Shown piece by piece: positions 41,009 through 52,043 of a stretch of 64,000 nucleotides of DNA (its first letter is position 1; every line of letters starts with the position of its first letter). This stretch comes from Craspedostauros australis (Eukaryota > Bacillariophyta > Bacillariophyceae > Mastogloiales > Achnanthaceae), in the NCBI GenBank assembly GCA_026770025.1, contig JAMXDE010000032.1, positions 1 through 64,000 of the forward strand. Direction: 5' to 3'. Below the pieces are notes generated by a model. That model worked only from the letters and a program-made list of their open reading frames with translations, did no database searches and was not told the DNA's origin. The translations under genes and the position numbers were made by a program.

Positions 41009-43360
41009 ATGACGGAGACTGCAGTTATTAGGAACTGCCGCATCGTCTGGTCCACCCAATCAGGACGGGCCAAGGCATGCGCACGACGTGCATCGCGAAT
41101 CATTCGCGAACGAACGGGTGCGGAGATTGCCACTTCGGGAACATCCTTCGATCAGTGCCAGCCTTCCTTCCTGGACGTGGTCGCGACGGACATGCCCGAC
41201 GACTGCCTGCTCGTCCTCTTCGTCAGCACGACGGGAGACGGGGAGCACTGTGATTCCATCCGACACACCTGGAAGATGCTGCTGCAGAAGTCCTTGCCAC
41301 GGACGATGCTGCGGGACAAGCAGTTCGCGATCTACTGCTTGGGCGACCGTGCCTACGGTCCTCAGTTTTGCGCGGCCGGGCGGAAGCTGGCGGTGAGGTT
41401 GCTGCAGCTCGGGATGACCAATCGCTGCGAGGTGGGATACGGTGATGACAACACGCCAAATGGCGGTGTCTTCATGGATCTGGACTATTGGTTGGATAAT
41501 CATCTCATCAAGGCCTTGCCATCAATACCCGCCGGTTCGTCTGTCACGGCGACATCTGACAATTGGGCTGCCTTTCCCACTCAGGATGTGCCGTACGAGG
41601 TGCAACTTGCGCAAGACACGGCGGAATACAAATCGCAAGGCAGCGATGCCATCATAGAGCACCCTGCCTTTGCAAAGTCCTTCCAAGCTTATTTCATCGA
41701 GATGTGTCCTGCAACAGCGTACTCATATGCCTACACGTCTGCAGGTGCAAGCTCAGACACGCCGGGAATGCTCACAAACGCCAGTGCGGGTGCAGTCAAG
41801 ACAACACGACGCATCGCCAATGACAACACCGATCGCAACAGCACGGAACTACCCTTGTGCGGCACGGTTCTATCAAACACCCGACTGACGGCACCGACTT
41901 GGGATCAGGAGACTCGGCACATTCATATCAACTTGCGTGCGGCGGAAGCAGCCAGCAGCGGTGCCAACACCAATGGCGACGGAGATGTGACGCTGCCGAC
42001 ATACGAGTTGCCGTATCAAGCCGGTGATATTGCTACAGTGCTGCCAACGAATTCGGATGAAGAAGTGCAACGCTTCTTGGATGTTTTACCATCCGCATTG
42101 CGAGCTGTTGCAGACCGACAAATTGTGATCACAACGAAAGACCAATCGGAGAATCAGTCCAACAACACGGTCTGGCCTCAATCTTGCACTCTGCGAAGCT
42201 GGTTGAAGTACTGCGCCGACATACACTCACGGCCAGAACGGGAGGATCTGCGATCGCTGGGCCCTTTCTGCTCCTCGCAGCATCCGATGGGCGACGGCCA
42301 ACGCGAGAAGCTTATCTCGCTGAGCGAAACGTCAGAATCGGCCCTCTTCGCGGATTACATCCTACGTGAGAAACGCAGCTGGGTGGATGTCTTGTTCGAC
42401 TTTAATTCGCTACGACATGAACACTCCAACCTCACCCTTGGAGCGTTGATGCACCTGCTACCTCCCATGCGACCGCGAGATTTCAGCATCGCCAGTTCAC
42501 CGTCGTGGAGCAAATTGAAGAGTGGCGACCATCCTAACGCAAGAGCAACGGCAGCGGGCACCTCAGATGGCTTCGACATTGAGTTGTGCGTCGCTGTGGT
42601 GAAAGGAAAGACACCGCTGGGCCGATCGTACCATGGGCTGTGCTCCGAGTATCTATCGCGACAAAACGCACCAGGCGACGAAACACCCACCGCAGGCAAC
42701 ATTTATGAAAGCGACGTGCAAGCAAGTGCCCACAGGCCATCTCCCTTGCGTGTGTGGATCCGGCCAGGATCGTTTCAACGATTGCCAACGAAGCTCGTAC
42801 CTCACGCTGCTGATGATCCACATCGGGAGCCGCGACGGCGCTTTGAAGTGCCGGTCTTGTATGTTGGTGCTGGCACAGGCGTGGCCCCGCTGCGCTCCCT
42901 CATCCTGGAACGGCAGGCCATCCGCCAACATGGTGTTTCGGAAGCAGGCGCACCGCCAGCAACGCCTCGGGATGTTCCAACGAGCGAAACGCAACCAACA
43001 GACATCCTCCTCTTCGGATGCAGGAGGAAGACTGCCGATTACTACTACGAGTCGGAATGGCAGTCTTTGTGCGAATCCAATCAACTCCGCTTGATGACGG
43101 CCTTCAGCCGCGACCAAGTTCAGAAGCTCTACGTGCAGAGGGTCTTGCGAGAAACCGATGGTGGGCATTTCATCCTCCAGCACCTCGTGCAGAACAAGGG
43201 AGCCGTGTACATCGCTGGCGGTCCCAAGATGGCACGCGCTGTCAAGGACGAGATCGTCGAGGCCCTGAAGATTGCATCCTCCGGTGACGAACGAAAGGCC
43301 AACCTCTTCCTGGCCAAGCTCGCTAAGGTGGGGAAGTTTGCCATCGAAGCTTGGAGTTGA
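41009..43360 (+). CDS. NDOR1: NADPH-dependent diflavin oxidoreductase NDOR1/Tah18
   Basis: 783 residues from ATG 41009; an in-frame upstream extension lacks family resemblance. Tah18 passes electrons from NADPH through FAD and FMN to the Fe-S protein Dre2/CIAPIN1 in cytosolic iron-sulfur cluster assembly. An N-terminal flavodoxin domain (about 1-165) has STQSGRAKACAR, VSTTGDGE and YCLGDRAYGPQ. A ferredoxin-reductase-type half follows with RPRDFSIASSP (near residue 489), GLCSEYL, VLYVGAGTGVAPLRS (near 619), FGCRRKTADYYYESEW and VYIAGGPKMA. At 783 residues it exceeds the usual 580-640, because of polar linkers (residues about 225-330 and before the NADP region). Many canonical residues are kept but FMN loop residues vary. 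An AATAAA lies at 43381, 20 bases past the stop. Confidence 0.9.
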   Translation: MTETAVIRNCRIVWSTQSGRAKACARRASRIIRERTGAEIATSGTSFDQCQPSFLDVVATDMPDDCLLVLFVSTTGDGEHCDSIRHTWKMLLQKSLPRTMLRDKQFAIYCLGDRAYGPQFCAAGRKLAVRLLQLGMTNRCEVGYGDDNTPNGGVFMDLDYWLDNHLIKALPSIPAGSSVTATSDNWAAFPTQDVPYEVQLAQDTAEYKSQGSDAIIEHPAFAKSFQAYFIEMCPATAYSYAYTSAGASSDTPGMLTNASAGAVKTTRRIANDNTDRNSTELPLCGTVLSNTRLTAPTWDQETRHIHINLRAAEAASSGANTNGDGDVTLPTYELPYQAGDIATVLPTNSDEEVQRFLDVLPSALRAVADRQIVITTKDQSENQSNNTVWPQSCTLRSWLKYCADIHSRPEREDLRSLGPFCSSQHPMGDGQREKLISLSETSESALFADYILREKRSWVDVLFDFNSLRHEHSNLTLGALMHLLPPMRPRDFSIASSPSWSKLKSGDHPNARATAAGTSDGFDIELCVAVVKGKTPLGRSYHGLCSEYLSRQNAPGDETPTAGNIYESDVQASAHRPSPLRVWIRPGSFQRLPTKLVPHAADDPHREPRRRFEVPVLYVGAGTGVAPLRSLILERQAIRQHGVSEAGAPPATPRDVPTSETQPTDILLFGCRRKTADYYYESEWQSLCESNQLRLMTAFSRDQVQKLYVQRVLRETDGGHFILQHLVQNKGAVYIAGGPKMARAVKDEIVEALKIASSGDERKANLFLAKLAKVGKFAIEAWS

Positions 43361-44040
43361 GTCGAATTATACAATATATGAATAAAATAGTTCAGTTCCA
43401 TTCGATTCACGTATACAATTCAGTCCTGGGACCTTGTCGACTCCGAGCGGTTCGACAAACAGTTTCACGAACACATGTTTGTATTGTCCTAGTTACCGAA
43501 CCGAACGGAAACCACGACTAGATAGTGTGTTCCACTAGGGAACATGTCGTATCAAATATCGAGTCGTGTTCTCGAGTTTCTGAGACGTGGACTTTGGGAA
43601 GTCGCCAACGAAACCAGCAAAAGCTGCGAATTGAGACGTGATTTGGTCATTTCTGCGGTTTGGATCGCAAGTTTGGTCACAAAGAGGCATCCACAGTTCC
43701 ATCCCTCTCTTTCTTTCTCTCTCTTGATCTCCATCATCATCGTTGCCCTCGTTGTCATCGTTGTCATCATAAAACAGACGAGCGTTGCTCCTTCTCGCAC
43801 ACCCGCAAGAACAAATACAAAGACGAAGACGAAGACGATAACGGTACAAGCGCATGGAACGGTGCTTGCTGCTTCGTCAGTGTTGTTCGAGTGGGCACCG
43901 GAGAGTGGAGGAGAGCACATCAACTGGGGCGCTTCTTACCGCAGTGTGTGCACGAGCACGAGTGTCATTAACACTATCCACATCAACACCACCCATACAC
44001 TAGCAGCGTTGAGAGCATCAGCAGCCACAAAGACAACGCC
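43361..44040. other. Upstream region of ankyrin-type gene
   Basis: AATAAA (43381-43386) is a likely polyadenylation signal for NDOR1. A 184-codon frame (43544-44098) overlaps the next start in another frame and has a hydrophobic stretch but no family resemblance; it is probably leader sequence. Confidence 0.45.
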
Positions 44041-45282
44041 ATGGCAAAAGTGGAAGAAGCTGAGACGCGGAAACCGCTTCAAACACGGCCCAAGCTGAAG
44101 TGGTTGGTTGAAGATGGTGCGCTGACGTCGAATTGGAGTCTGGTGCAAGAGCGCATCGAATCGAACCCAGAGGAGGTGAAGCACGTTGATGCTCTGACCG
44201 GCAGGACGGTCTTGCACCAGCTGTGCTCGGTATCCTACGCGCCAACGAAACTGTTGGAGCTGGTGGCGTCGCTCTTCCCTGAGGCCACGAGGGTGCAGGA
44301 GAATACGTACAAGGCGACGCCGCTGCACATTCGGTGCTACACCAGCCAGCGTTCCGTCAAGAAGGTGGAGACGATCCTCAAGTACATGACGGAGGACGAC
44401 GTGCTGCTCAAGAATCTGTTTGGGGGCACTGTCTTGCATAGCGCCTGCAACAGCAACGCTGACATCAACGTCCTCAAGATGCTGATTGCAAAGAACCCAC
44501 GGATTCTGCTGCAGAAGACGCACGAGTACAGCCACACGGCGATGACGGCGCTGTGGCAGTCGTATCTGCAGAGCATTCCGGGGATCATGGCCATCGCGAA
44601 CATTCTGAACGGCAGGGAAGTGCACACGAATCTGTTCGATCGGTTCTGGGAGAAGGTGGAGCTTCTGGCTTGTGAGAGTTACAAGCTGAGCCCTGCTTAT
44701 CCGGGCGATGTGACCAATGCCAGCCCCAGCATCTGTAACACTAACACGGCCGACGCCGACGCTGACGCTGAAGCAACTAACGATACGACGGCCGGGGACG
44801 GCGAAGAAGTGGCGTTGGACACGAGATACCTGCTGCATGGGATGCTTTTCCTTCGAGTTGATATGAAACTCGCAAAGGTGGCACTGAGGCTGAATCCGTC
44901 CTGGGCCAGGCACGCAGACAAGAACGGTGATTACGTTATCCACAAGATCATCAAGACTCTCCCATTCCCAAACAAAAACTCCGAGATGATCCGCGACGTT
45001 CTGAAATGCTACCCCGAAGCAGCGGGCAAGGCAAACCTCGACGGTGATTTGCCCCTCTTCTTGGCCATACGGGACAAGCTGTCATGGTGGAATGGCGTGG
45101 AGGAAATCGTGAAGGCGTACCCGGATGCGCTGGCCATGCAGGATAGAGTGACGGGGCTCTTCCCTTCCCTGCTCGCAGCGGCGAACGGTGGCAAGGTGGC
45201 CATCGACACAACCTACGAGCTGCTCTGTGCCAAGCCGGACTTGATCAAGGATGCGCACGACTTTACGCAGAACATGAGGTGA
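44041..45282 (+). CDS. Degenerate ankyrin-repeat-type protein
   Basis: 413 residues, single exon, ATG in a strong GCCATGG context. Repeated units of about 35 residues resemble ankyrin repeats: TGRTVLHQLC, KATPLHIRCY, GGTVLHSACNSN, NGDYVIHKII, DGDLPLFLAI and GLFPSLLAAANGG. Each is preceded by a helix with NP or YPEA/YPDA (LFPEATRV, CYPEAAGK, AYPDALAM). This style, with PEA or PDA between repeats, is common in diatom and other stramenopile proteins. A polar Asp/Ala/Thr spacer (about residues 235-258) separates two repeat blocks. A protein-binding scaffold is the likely role; no partner can be inferred. No signal peptide or membrane segment. Confidence 0.72.
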   Translation: MAKVEEAETRKPLQTRPKLKWLVEDGALTSNWSLVQERIESNPEEVKHVDALTGRTVLHQLCSVSYAPTKLLELVASLFPEATRVQENTYKATPLHIRCYTSQRSVKKVETILKYMTEDDVLLKNLFGGTVLHSACNSNADINVLKMLIAKNPRILLQKTHEYSHTAMTALWQSYLQSIPGIMAIANILNGREVHTNLFDRFWEKVELLACESYKLSPAYPGDVTNASPSICNTNTADADADAEATNDTTAGDGEEVALDTRYLLHGMLFLRVDMKLAKVALRLNPSWARHADKNGDYVIHKIIKTLPFPNKNSEMIRDVLKCYPEAAGKANLDGDLPLFLAIRDKLSWWNGVEEIVKAYPDALAMQDRVTGLFPSLLAAANGGKVAIDTTYELLCAKPDLIKDAHDFTQNMR

Positions 45283-46398
45283 ACATGGAGTGGGCATGAA
45301 GTAGCCATGAAATAGGCATGGAGTGAGAGTCAGAGTAAGAGTGTACAATAGTAAATATGAGGATGCGCTGATGCATGGCGCCCCTGGAGTCTTCCACTCG
45401 TACTCGTATTTGCAGTGCCAATTTCTCTTCTCTACAACTATGCATCATAATACTTACCAGCAGCTCGTCCGACCACCTCGCTCACTCGAAGAATGCTCTG
45501 TATGGTCCAAGTCCATACCGCACAAGAATCATCATCGTGGCAAGCGCAAGTAGAGTCGAGCCAAGTATGCAACAGAGAACGCATACAGTAGAACACTTGC
45601 TTATGAACATATCACGTGCGACTCTTTCCTCTTGGAGTGTGTAGACGTTGGCCGCAAGGAGGCATTGCAACAGATCGACGGAGGACCGCAAGTTTGGCCT
45701 CTCTCTCTCTCTCTAGATTCGATGTGATACTCAAAGATGACACATTGGACTAGGACGACTACATGTCCACGCTTCAAAACCCCAACAAGGAAAATACACA
45801 CATGCGCGGGAGAAGCGAACGGGCATGGAAAACCATGACAAACACGGCAAACGCGACACACACGAAAAAGAGACGGACAAACGAAGGATGGCACGAATCG
45901 AAGAGGCGGGTTGCGTTCGTCCTTGGCATTTCGCATTGTTCATGTTCCTGCCAACCAGCGTCCCGAGCGATCCAAAGCACTGGGAGAGCGCAGCCCTATG
46001 TATCCTATGTTACAATAGAATAATATTCTACTATACAATACGACCTACACCTCCTCCACTGCCGTCCCCTCCTGCTGATCCCCAGGCTCGTCCTCCTCAC
46101 CCTCACTCTGTTCGCCATACACACCACGTCCACCTGATTCCCAGGGAAGTACGGCAGAGTGGAGGCATTCAGTGTGATAGACATCAACGACCAACGACCA
46201 ACGAAAAGCGCGCGTTCGAGTGGAGCCAACGACCAGAGCATCAATAGAATTGGAGTATAGTATTATACGATACTGCAACAGAGTACTCTGCTCTGCTTAA
46301 AGTCTCTGCACATTACCAAACAGCAAGGCCGCAACAAGAGGCACAGGAAGAGGCGTTTCAGGAGAGGCGACGGAAGCAAACGAGGGAGAGGAAGAACA
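45283..46398. other. Intergenic, no gene seen
   Basis: About 1.1 kb with CTCTCTCTCT near 45,700 and alternating short frames on both strands, none with family features. Confidence 0.5.
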
Positions 46399-47702
46399 AT
46401 GGGTGATGCAATCAGCTCGCTGCTGTTCCAGCCGCCGCCGCCCACTTACCTGCACCCATCAAAGCACTTCTGGCTGAACACATCATCGGGATCTCGAATC
46501 CCCGCCTTCTTCATCGAACGGCCCGATGCCCAGGTCACGATACTCTTCTCCCACGGCAATGCGGAAGACCTTGGCATGATATACGACTGGTTCAGCGACC
46601 TCGCGAGGGTCCTGCGGGTCAACATCATGGCGTACGATTACACGGGGTACGGCAAGTCCAACGGCACGCCCTGCGAAGACAACTGCTACGCCGACATCGA
46701 GGCGGCCTACCAGTACCTTCTGGAGGTCAGGCGTGTGCAGCCAGCGCAGGTCGTGCTGTACGGCCGCTCGTTGGGTTCTGGTGCATCGTGCTACTTGGCG
46801 GCAAAGACGGCGAAGGATGGTCAAAGCGTTGGCGGTGTCATTCTGCAAAGCCCCCTTCTCAGCGCCTACAGAGTTGCTTTCGATTTTCGTTTCACCATGG
46901 TGGGAGATCGAGTGAGTTCAAGGCAGATTCAGACGCTCATTCAGACGCTCATTCAGATGCTCATTCAGAGGATGACTGAGAGCGAAAGAAGATGCAGAAG
47001 CAGAAGCAGATCGAATGAGGGTTGTGACAGCTGCTGTCTGATCGGCCGCCATCCTTGGCAGACCCATGGTGGATGGCAAATGACGCAAGGCGTTTCACGC
47101 TGGATACATCATGGCTACTTCCGCCTTGCATTGCGTTGCATTGTACCTTGTGTGGATCATTGTCACGATAACTCTCGCTCTCATTGTGGTGTATCGTCCA
47201 CTCACCCATTCGCTCCTTTGTGCAATTTGCGCAATTGTCCGTTGGGTCGACTCGTTTACTCGACTCGTTTACTCTACTCTACTCTATTGTGCTATACTTT
47301 GATCACTCATTCCTGAACGCGTGCCCACACTGCCTGCCTCCTTACGAGTAGTTCCCAAACATCGACTATGCGCCAAACATCCGCTGTCCCGTGTTCATCG
47401 TTCATGGCACGCAAGACGAAGTCGTCCCATTCTGGCACGGCGAGGATCTGTTCATGGCGCTGCCGCAGCAGTGGCGAGCGAAGCCGTTTTGGGTGCAGGG
47501 GGCTGGTCACAACAACATCGAGGCACTGCTGCGGCCGACGGGAGCATTCGTCGACAAGCTCATTGAATTTCTCAACCTACACGTTGGGGCCAGACGAGGG
47601 CGCATCGCGCCGCCATCTAGGGTTCCGGAATGTGTGCCGTCCGCTTTGAGAGAGTTCCACGAGGCCACCGGACAGGCCCGAGAGCACAGCCTCCTCGGGT
47701 AG
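46399..47702 (+). CDS. ABHD17-type alpha/beta hydrolase with N-myristoylation signal
   Basis: Exons 46399-46911 and 47352-47702 (intron ends GTGAGT...TAG, phase 0, join GDR-FPNIDYAP) give 287 residues. ABHD17 enzymes remove palmitate from membrane proteins such as Ras. The hydrolase core has FSHGNAEDLG (oxyanion region), the nucleophile S124 in GRSLGSG, D193 in HGTQDEVV and H224 in GAGHNN, a complete catalytic triad. The N-terminus MGDAISS fits the MG-xxx-S rule for N-myristoylation, where animal ABHD17 uses a palmitoylated cysteine cluster; PPPPTYL follows, as in plant relatives. The C-terminus is extended by about 45 residues. The intron holds a 12-bp tandem repeat (AGACGCTCATTC) at 46,931-46,968. 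Confidence 0.88.
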
Positions 47703-48459
47703 GTGATGTGGGCGTGGCAGATTCATACTCGTGCGACCTACTCGAGTACCTCCCAATGGCGCACTTTACTCGAATGCGGTGGTTCGTACTGGTGAGCACC
47801 GTGTCCGCACCGATACATGGTACATAACAGTAGACCAGCAATTGAAGAATGCACCACCCGACAATGGCTTCATGCAAAAGGACCAAGTACCAGTATTCAT
47901 ACAGCCACGGAGTTCTCAATAGTACTCCAGAGTACGTATGTTCCAGTGAAGCAGAGGACTCTACCCAAACATTCTAGCACGTAATTGTCAATCAATAGAC
48001 AAACGGATCGATGCATGAGCGCATGGTTGGATGGAGCGTGAAGCCTGGAGGTAGTTGCACAAGGTCCACCACCCCAGTTTCATGCGCGTTTCCTCCGTCA
48101 AGTTGGATTTGGGATGAAATTTGATGCCAACATTTTGGCGCGAAGTGGTTGTCACGAGTGTTCCACCACGCGGTAGTAGTCGTATCAACATCAGACACCA
48201 ACATCTTCACCGTCACTTTCACTATTGCCACTGTTGCTGTCACTGTTGCTGGCACTGTCGCTGTCACCGACGCAGTCGATACACTGCTCCAATTTGTTGG
48301 TGCAGCTCTCATAAATCCCACGAATTGCAATCGCTGCCAACCCAACTACCGCAAACACAGCCCCAACAAGATCCAACCACGAAATTGAGAACACAGGTCG
48401 TCCCCACCACTCAGCCAAGCCAACCTCAGAGAAGCCCAGACAAGGCCAAACGAAGCAAG
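47703..48459. other. Upstream region of PC4 gene
   Basis: Contains a CACTGTTGCTGTCACTGTTGCTGGCACTGTCGCTGTCAC quasi-repeat near 48,228-48,266. An open frame runs through the end of this stretch into the PC4 start, but it begins without family sequence and is probably leader. Confidence 0.45.
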
Positions 48460-49173
48460 ATGTCGTCCATGATGCTCGCACAACCAGAAGTAACTAAGAA
48501 GCGCAAGGTCGCCGTGAAGGCCGATCCAGCGGCTCGCAGCATCAATACCGCGGCCGCCACCACCACACGCATTGCTACCAACAGCGTGCAAGCATCCGCC
48601 GTTCCTTCGTCAACAGTGAAAGCCACGGCCTCGCCTGTGGAGAAGAACGACGCCGGAGACTCCTTCTTCAAGCTGTCCGCCAAGAAACGATGCACCGTAC
48701 GATCCTGGAAGGGCACCACGTTCGTAGACATTCGCGAGGTGAGATATCGTCAAAATTTGCATCCGACAAGATCGCGTGCAGCCAGCGTGAATGTTTCCTG
48801 TTGCACCCACCGCTCCTTGTCTTACTCACCCACTTGTTCCATTCACTTGTATTCTTCCCCCCATGATTCTATAACTCTGGAATGGCATGCATGCCAACGA
48901 CGCACGGCAATAACATTAACAACAACAACAACAACAAACACGACGACGACGCCCACAATCATGATCATGCGGCAAATATTCCACCAACATCACGAATCGC
49001 AGATGTACGAGAAAGATGGAAAAATGCTGCCATCCAAGAAAGGCATCAGCCTCAACGTGGAGCAGTACACGGCTTTGCGAGATTTGATCAAGGCTGGGCA
49101 TGTCGACAAGGAACTCGAAGCCTTGGAGAAGGACGCGGCGCCGAAGAAGACCTCGCCAAGGAAGAAGAAGTAA
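48460..49173 (+). CDS. SUB1: PC4/Sub1 transcriptional coactivator
   Basis: Exons 48460-48738 and 49003-49173 give 149 residues. PC4 binds single-stranded and melted promoter DNA and supports RNA polymerase II transcription and DNA repair in the nucleus. A lysine- and alanine/threonine-rich N-terminal tail of about 70 residues precedes the single-domain fold: FFKLSAKKRCTVRSWKGTTFVDIRE, then after the join MYEKDGKMLPSKKGISLNVEQYTALRDLI. That matches the KGISL and EQW/Y signature of the family. A basic KKTSPRKKK tail ends it. The 264-bp intron (GTGAGA...CAG) is a multiple of three and lacks stops, so its retention would add 88 codons rather than truncate the protein. Confidence 0.92.
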   Translation: MSSMMLAQPEVTKKRKVAVKADPAARSINTAAATTTRIATNSVQASAVPSSTVKATASPVEKNDAGDSFFKLSAKKRCTVRSWKGTTFVDIREVRYRQNLHPTRSRAASVNVSCCTHRSLSYSPTCSIHLYSSPHDSITLEWHACQRRTAITLTTTTTTNTTTTPTIMIMRQIFHQHHESQMYEKDGKMLPSKKGISLNVEQYTALRDLIKAGHVDKELEALEKDAAPKKTSPRKKK

Positions 49174-49448
49174 GACACGAGATCAGGGCGAATAATACCG
49201 TCAGCAAAAGTTAAAGTCAGTCAATCACATTTACAGTACTATCATCGAATCATTCAGCCAACTGCCCACGTCGTCGCTGTCGTCGCCGTCATTGAGAGCT
49301 TCTTGATTGTCCCGAAATCGATGTTTCGATTATGCGAGTGCTGCATTGCATTATCCATCGCACGAGAGGAGACAGTTGCTCCTGCGCTTTCCCAATTGCC
49401 ATGCATACTCATACACAATTGGGTTCCGGGCGGAACGCGGCACCTACG

Positions 49449-51131
49449 TTACGGAAGCAGTGTCGCCAGAAACGACAGCGCATCTTCCTTCGTTCTTGCC
49501 TCTGCCACATCATCGTATCTGCTTCCAGTGTTCCATGCGAGATGTTCGATTTTTCGGCGAATGGGAAACGAGGTCGAGTATGAGTGTTGCCAGCATGATG
49601 TTAGCACGGTAGGGCAAACGGTTGTTTGAAGTGAGAAACAACGGACAACGTATTGGCTGTTCAAGCGAACCAGGATCTCGATGGTATCTCATCATGACGA
49701 GCAGGCTTGCCCTTGATCGCAGCGGTAGGCAACAGCCTATCCCCGGCGGTCGGAACATCTTGTGCGCGACAACGGGACGAACAGAACGTGGTCCCACCGT
49801 GATACACTTCGGCCAGCAACTGTACCAGGACAACAGGATAACAACTGCACCGGCGCAGACATAAACAATCATGCATAGCTCGTACATATGAGGGTGCATG
49901 CCACAAACAAAATGGACTCACTTTATCGTGGTCCGACCGCGTGATTTGGCGATGGAGTAGCTCGACTTGGCCAGGTTCCGCAGGAACAGTTCAGATGCCA
50001 TGGTAATCATGATCGCTGCCTCGTTCTGGACTATCGGTGTGTCGGGATCCAGCTTCATTGCCTGTTTGCGTTGTGACGTTGCGATAGCGTGACGTTGGGT
50101 GTGCGGAGCATACATGGGGTATTTGTAGAGTGGGTGGGGAATGAAGGAACAGAAAGGAAAGAAAAAATATAGTGGAGCAGTTCCATGGGAAGATGGACAA
50201 GGAGACGCAGCGCACAAACATGATGAACAAGAATGACGTGTAAGTATGGCGAGAACGAAGCGAGACGGAAATGTATTTGGTGCACGAGACAAACACTGCC
50301 GGATAGTGCCTTCCGTGTTGACGAACGATGAGGTGAAGCGGACGATGACACAATCATAGAGGGCGTTCGATGGTGCACAGGGCAAACATCCACCTCCAAG
50401 GAACGCCAAAGCAGCATCCTCTTATTCTGCACCATACGACGAATGTGCGCCGAAGATGTCGGCCCGCTCACCTTCTTCACCGTTCGGAATGGTATCGTCA
50501 ACCCCTTGACTGCCGGCGATCTCCCTTTTTTGGGAATCGGTGGTATTTTCTTCCCGTTCGCATCCTTCTGGCCTTCGGCGTCCTCTCCTGCTGCCGCCGT
50601 TGCCGTTGCTGTTGATTTACCACTTGAGTTTGCATCCTCCGCGGCCTTGTTGGAAGCAGCTGCGACGTCGCTATCCTCATTGTCTTCCACATCGGCTCCT
50701 TCCCTCGCCGTTGATGTGCTCCTGTCATCATCCTGCGCGACATCCATCGATTCATCCATCGCAGCGTTGGATGCAGTGGCCAAAGACTGGTCATCTGCAT
50801 CCGCGTCTGCATTCGACTGGTCTTCGTCGTCGTCTTCATCCTCATTCTCGTCTTCGTTCTCCTCCTCCACCTCTTGGTGGTTGTTATTGTCCTTATCACC
50901 ATCCTCACCATCATCTATCGCAACGCTCGCATGGTCGTTTGCATCACCGTCAGCTTCAGCTTCGGATTCGGCATTGGCGTCGCCATCACCATCGTCATCG
51001 TCATCGTCGCCATCCGTTGCATTCGATGCAGCGGATGCATCTTTGTTCTCGTTCTCATTCTGATCGTCGTCGCTATCGGCATCAGCCATGGGATTGCTCA
51101 TGCTATTTTCCTCGTTTTCCACATCGCTCAT
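49449..51131 (-). CDS. Histone-fold subunit of DPB3/CHRAC-15/POLE4 type with long acidic N-terminus
   Basis: Three exons, 51131-50472, 50061-49922 and 49518-49449, give 289 residues; introns are 410 and 403 bp with GTGAGC...CAG and GTGAGT...CAG ends. The first 195 or so residues are almost entirely D, E, S, A, N and G, a very acidic disordered tail. The histone fold follows: LTIPFRTVKK-AMKLDPD, IVQNEAAIMITMASELFLRNLAKSSYSIA, RTTIKYDDVAE and LSFLATLLP. This pattern fits CBF/NF-Y/archaeal-type histone folds, closest to CHRAC1 and DPB3/POLE4, which pair with a partner in polymerase epsilon or chromatin-remodelling complexes. NF-YC and DRAP1 are less likely alternatives. The last exon is only 70 bases and was found from phase and the YDD...LSFL match. 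Confidence 0.82.
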
Positions 51132-52043
51132 CGTTCAGCCAGTCGTATGGTATTATACGTCACTCCTCAGAGAAGGCTTGCGTCCTTGTAGTGTCGCTGT
51201 GCACGCTGCTCTCGCCCCATAGGCGTCCGATCAATGCTCGTGGTAATAAGTATCCGCGAGAGAAGCCTCAATTTGATTGCATTGAACGCTGTGGCTGTTG
51301 GTCGCAAAGTGACGAATAATAGATCATATAATAAGTGCGGCGTCAACAACCGCAGGCGTCGCGAAGATTGTGGACGACACAGAGGATGAACGGCAGGTCG
51401 CGCCATGGTCTCCTTTCGTTTCTTCTCTTCTGGAAACGGAGTACGTCCAAATCGATTCGAGCCCACAGGAGTCGAATGGGTCGACCCAAGGCGCCATGGT
51501 GTGGCATTGCAGCTGGTGCTTGTGTTCCCGCAGCGTTTATGGGTGTCAAGTCAGGATCCATTCTTCCTACTATACTCTGTCACCTTCACGTCCGTACACA
51601 CGCTGCGAACTCGTACTAATACGACTATGCCACAGCAGTATGCAGAGTACTATTAATATATTCTATTGTTATATATACGGCAGAATATTCACGTTGGTTG
51701 CAAGTCACGAAGGACCGAGTAATATTGTGAAAGTACGAGCTATGCAAGAAATGCTTCGTTGTCTCATTAGTCCTCATGATAGTAGTCGGCTCCAAGTTCG
51801 ACCAATGCTCTCCAAAGCCGCTTCCTCTGTGCGTTCCCAACTATGACGACTGTATTATTCCCACTCGTGCAGAGCATATCGTATCGCATCATGTCATGGC
51901 GTTGCGGAACAAGGCTGTTTGTTGTACTTGTACACGTGGTACATATAATCCCACAGAGGAAGTACTATGCACGCTACGCTACTCTACTATACTCTGGTGT
52001 ACCCGCTATATCTGCCGCACTTTCTGTACCTGTCGGGCTTTCT
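51132..52043. other. Intergenic, no gene seen
   Basis: About 0.9 kb upstream of the histone-fold gene and downstream of the E2 gene. Only unrelated short frames. Confidence 0.5.

Noticed and set aside
43544-44098. 184-codon frame with a hydrophobic stretch before the ankyrin-type gene
   Set aside because: It overlaps the strong ATG of the ankyrin-type gene in another frame and has low-complexity Thr/Lys content; treated as leader.
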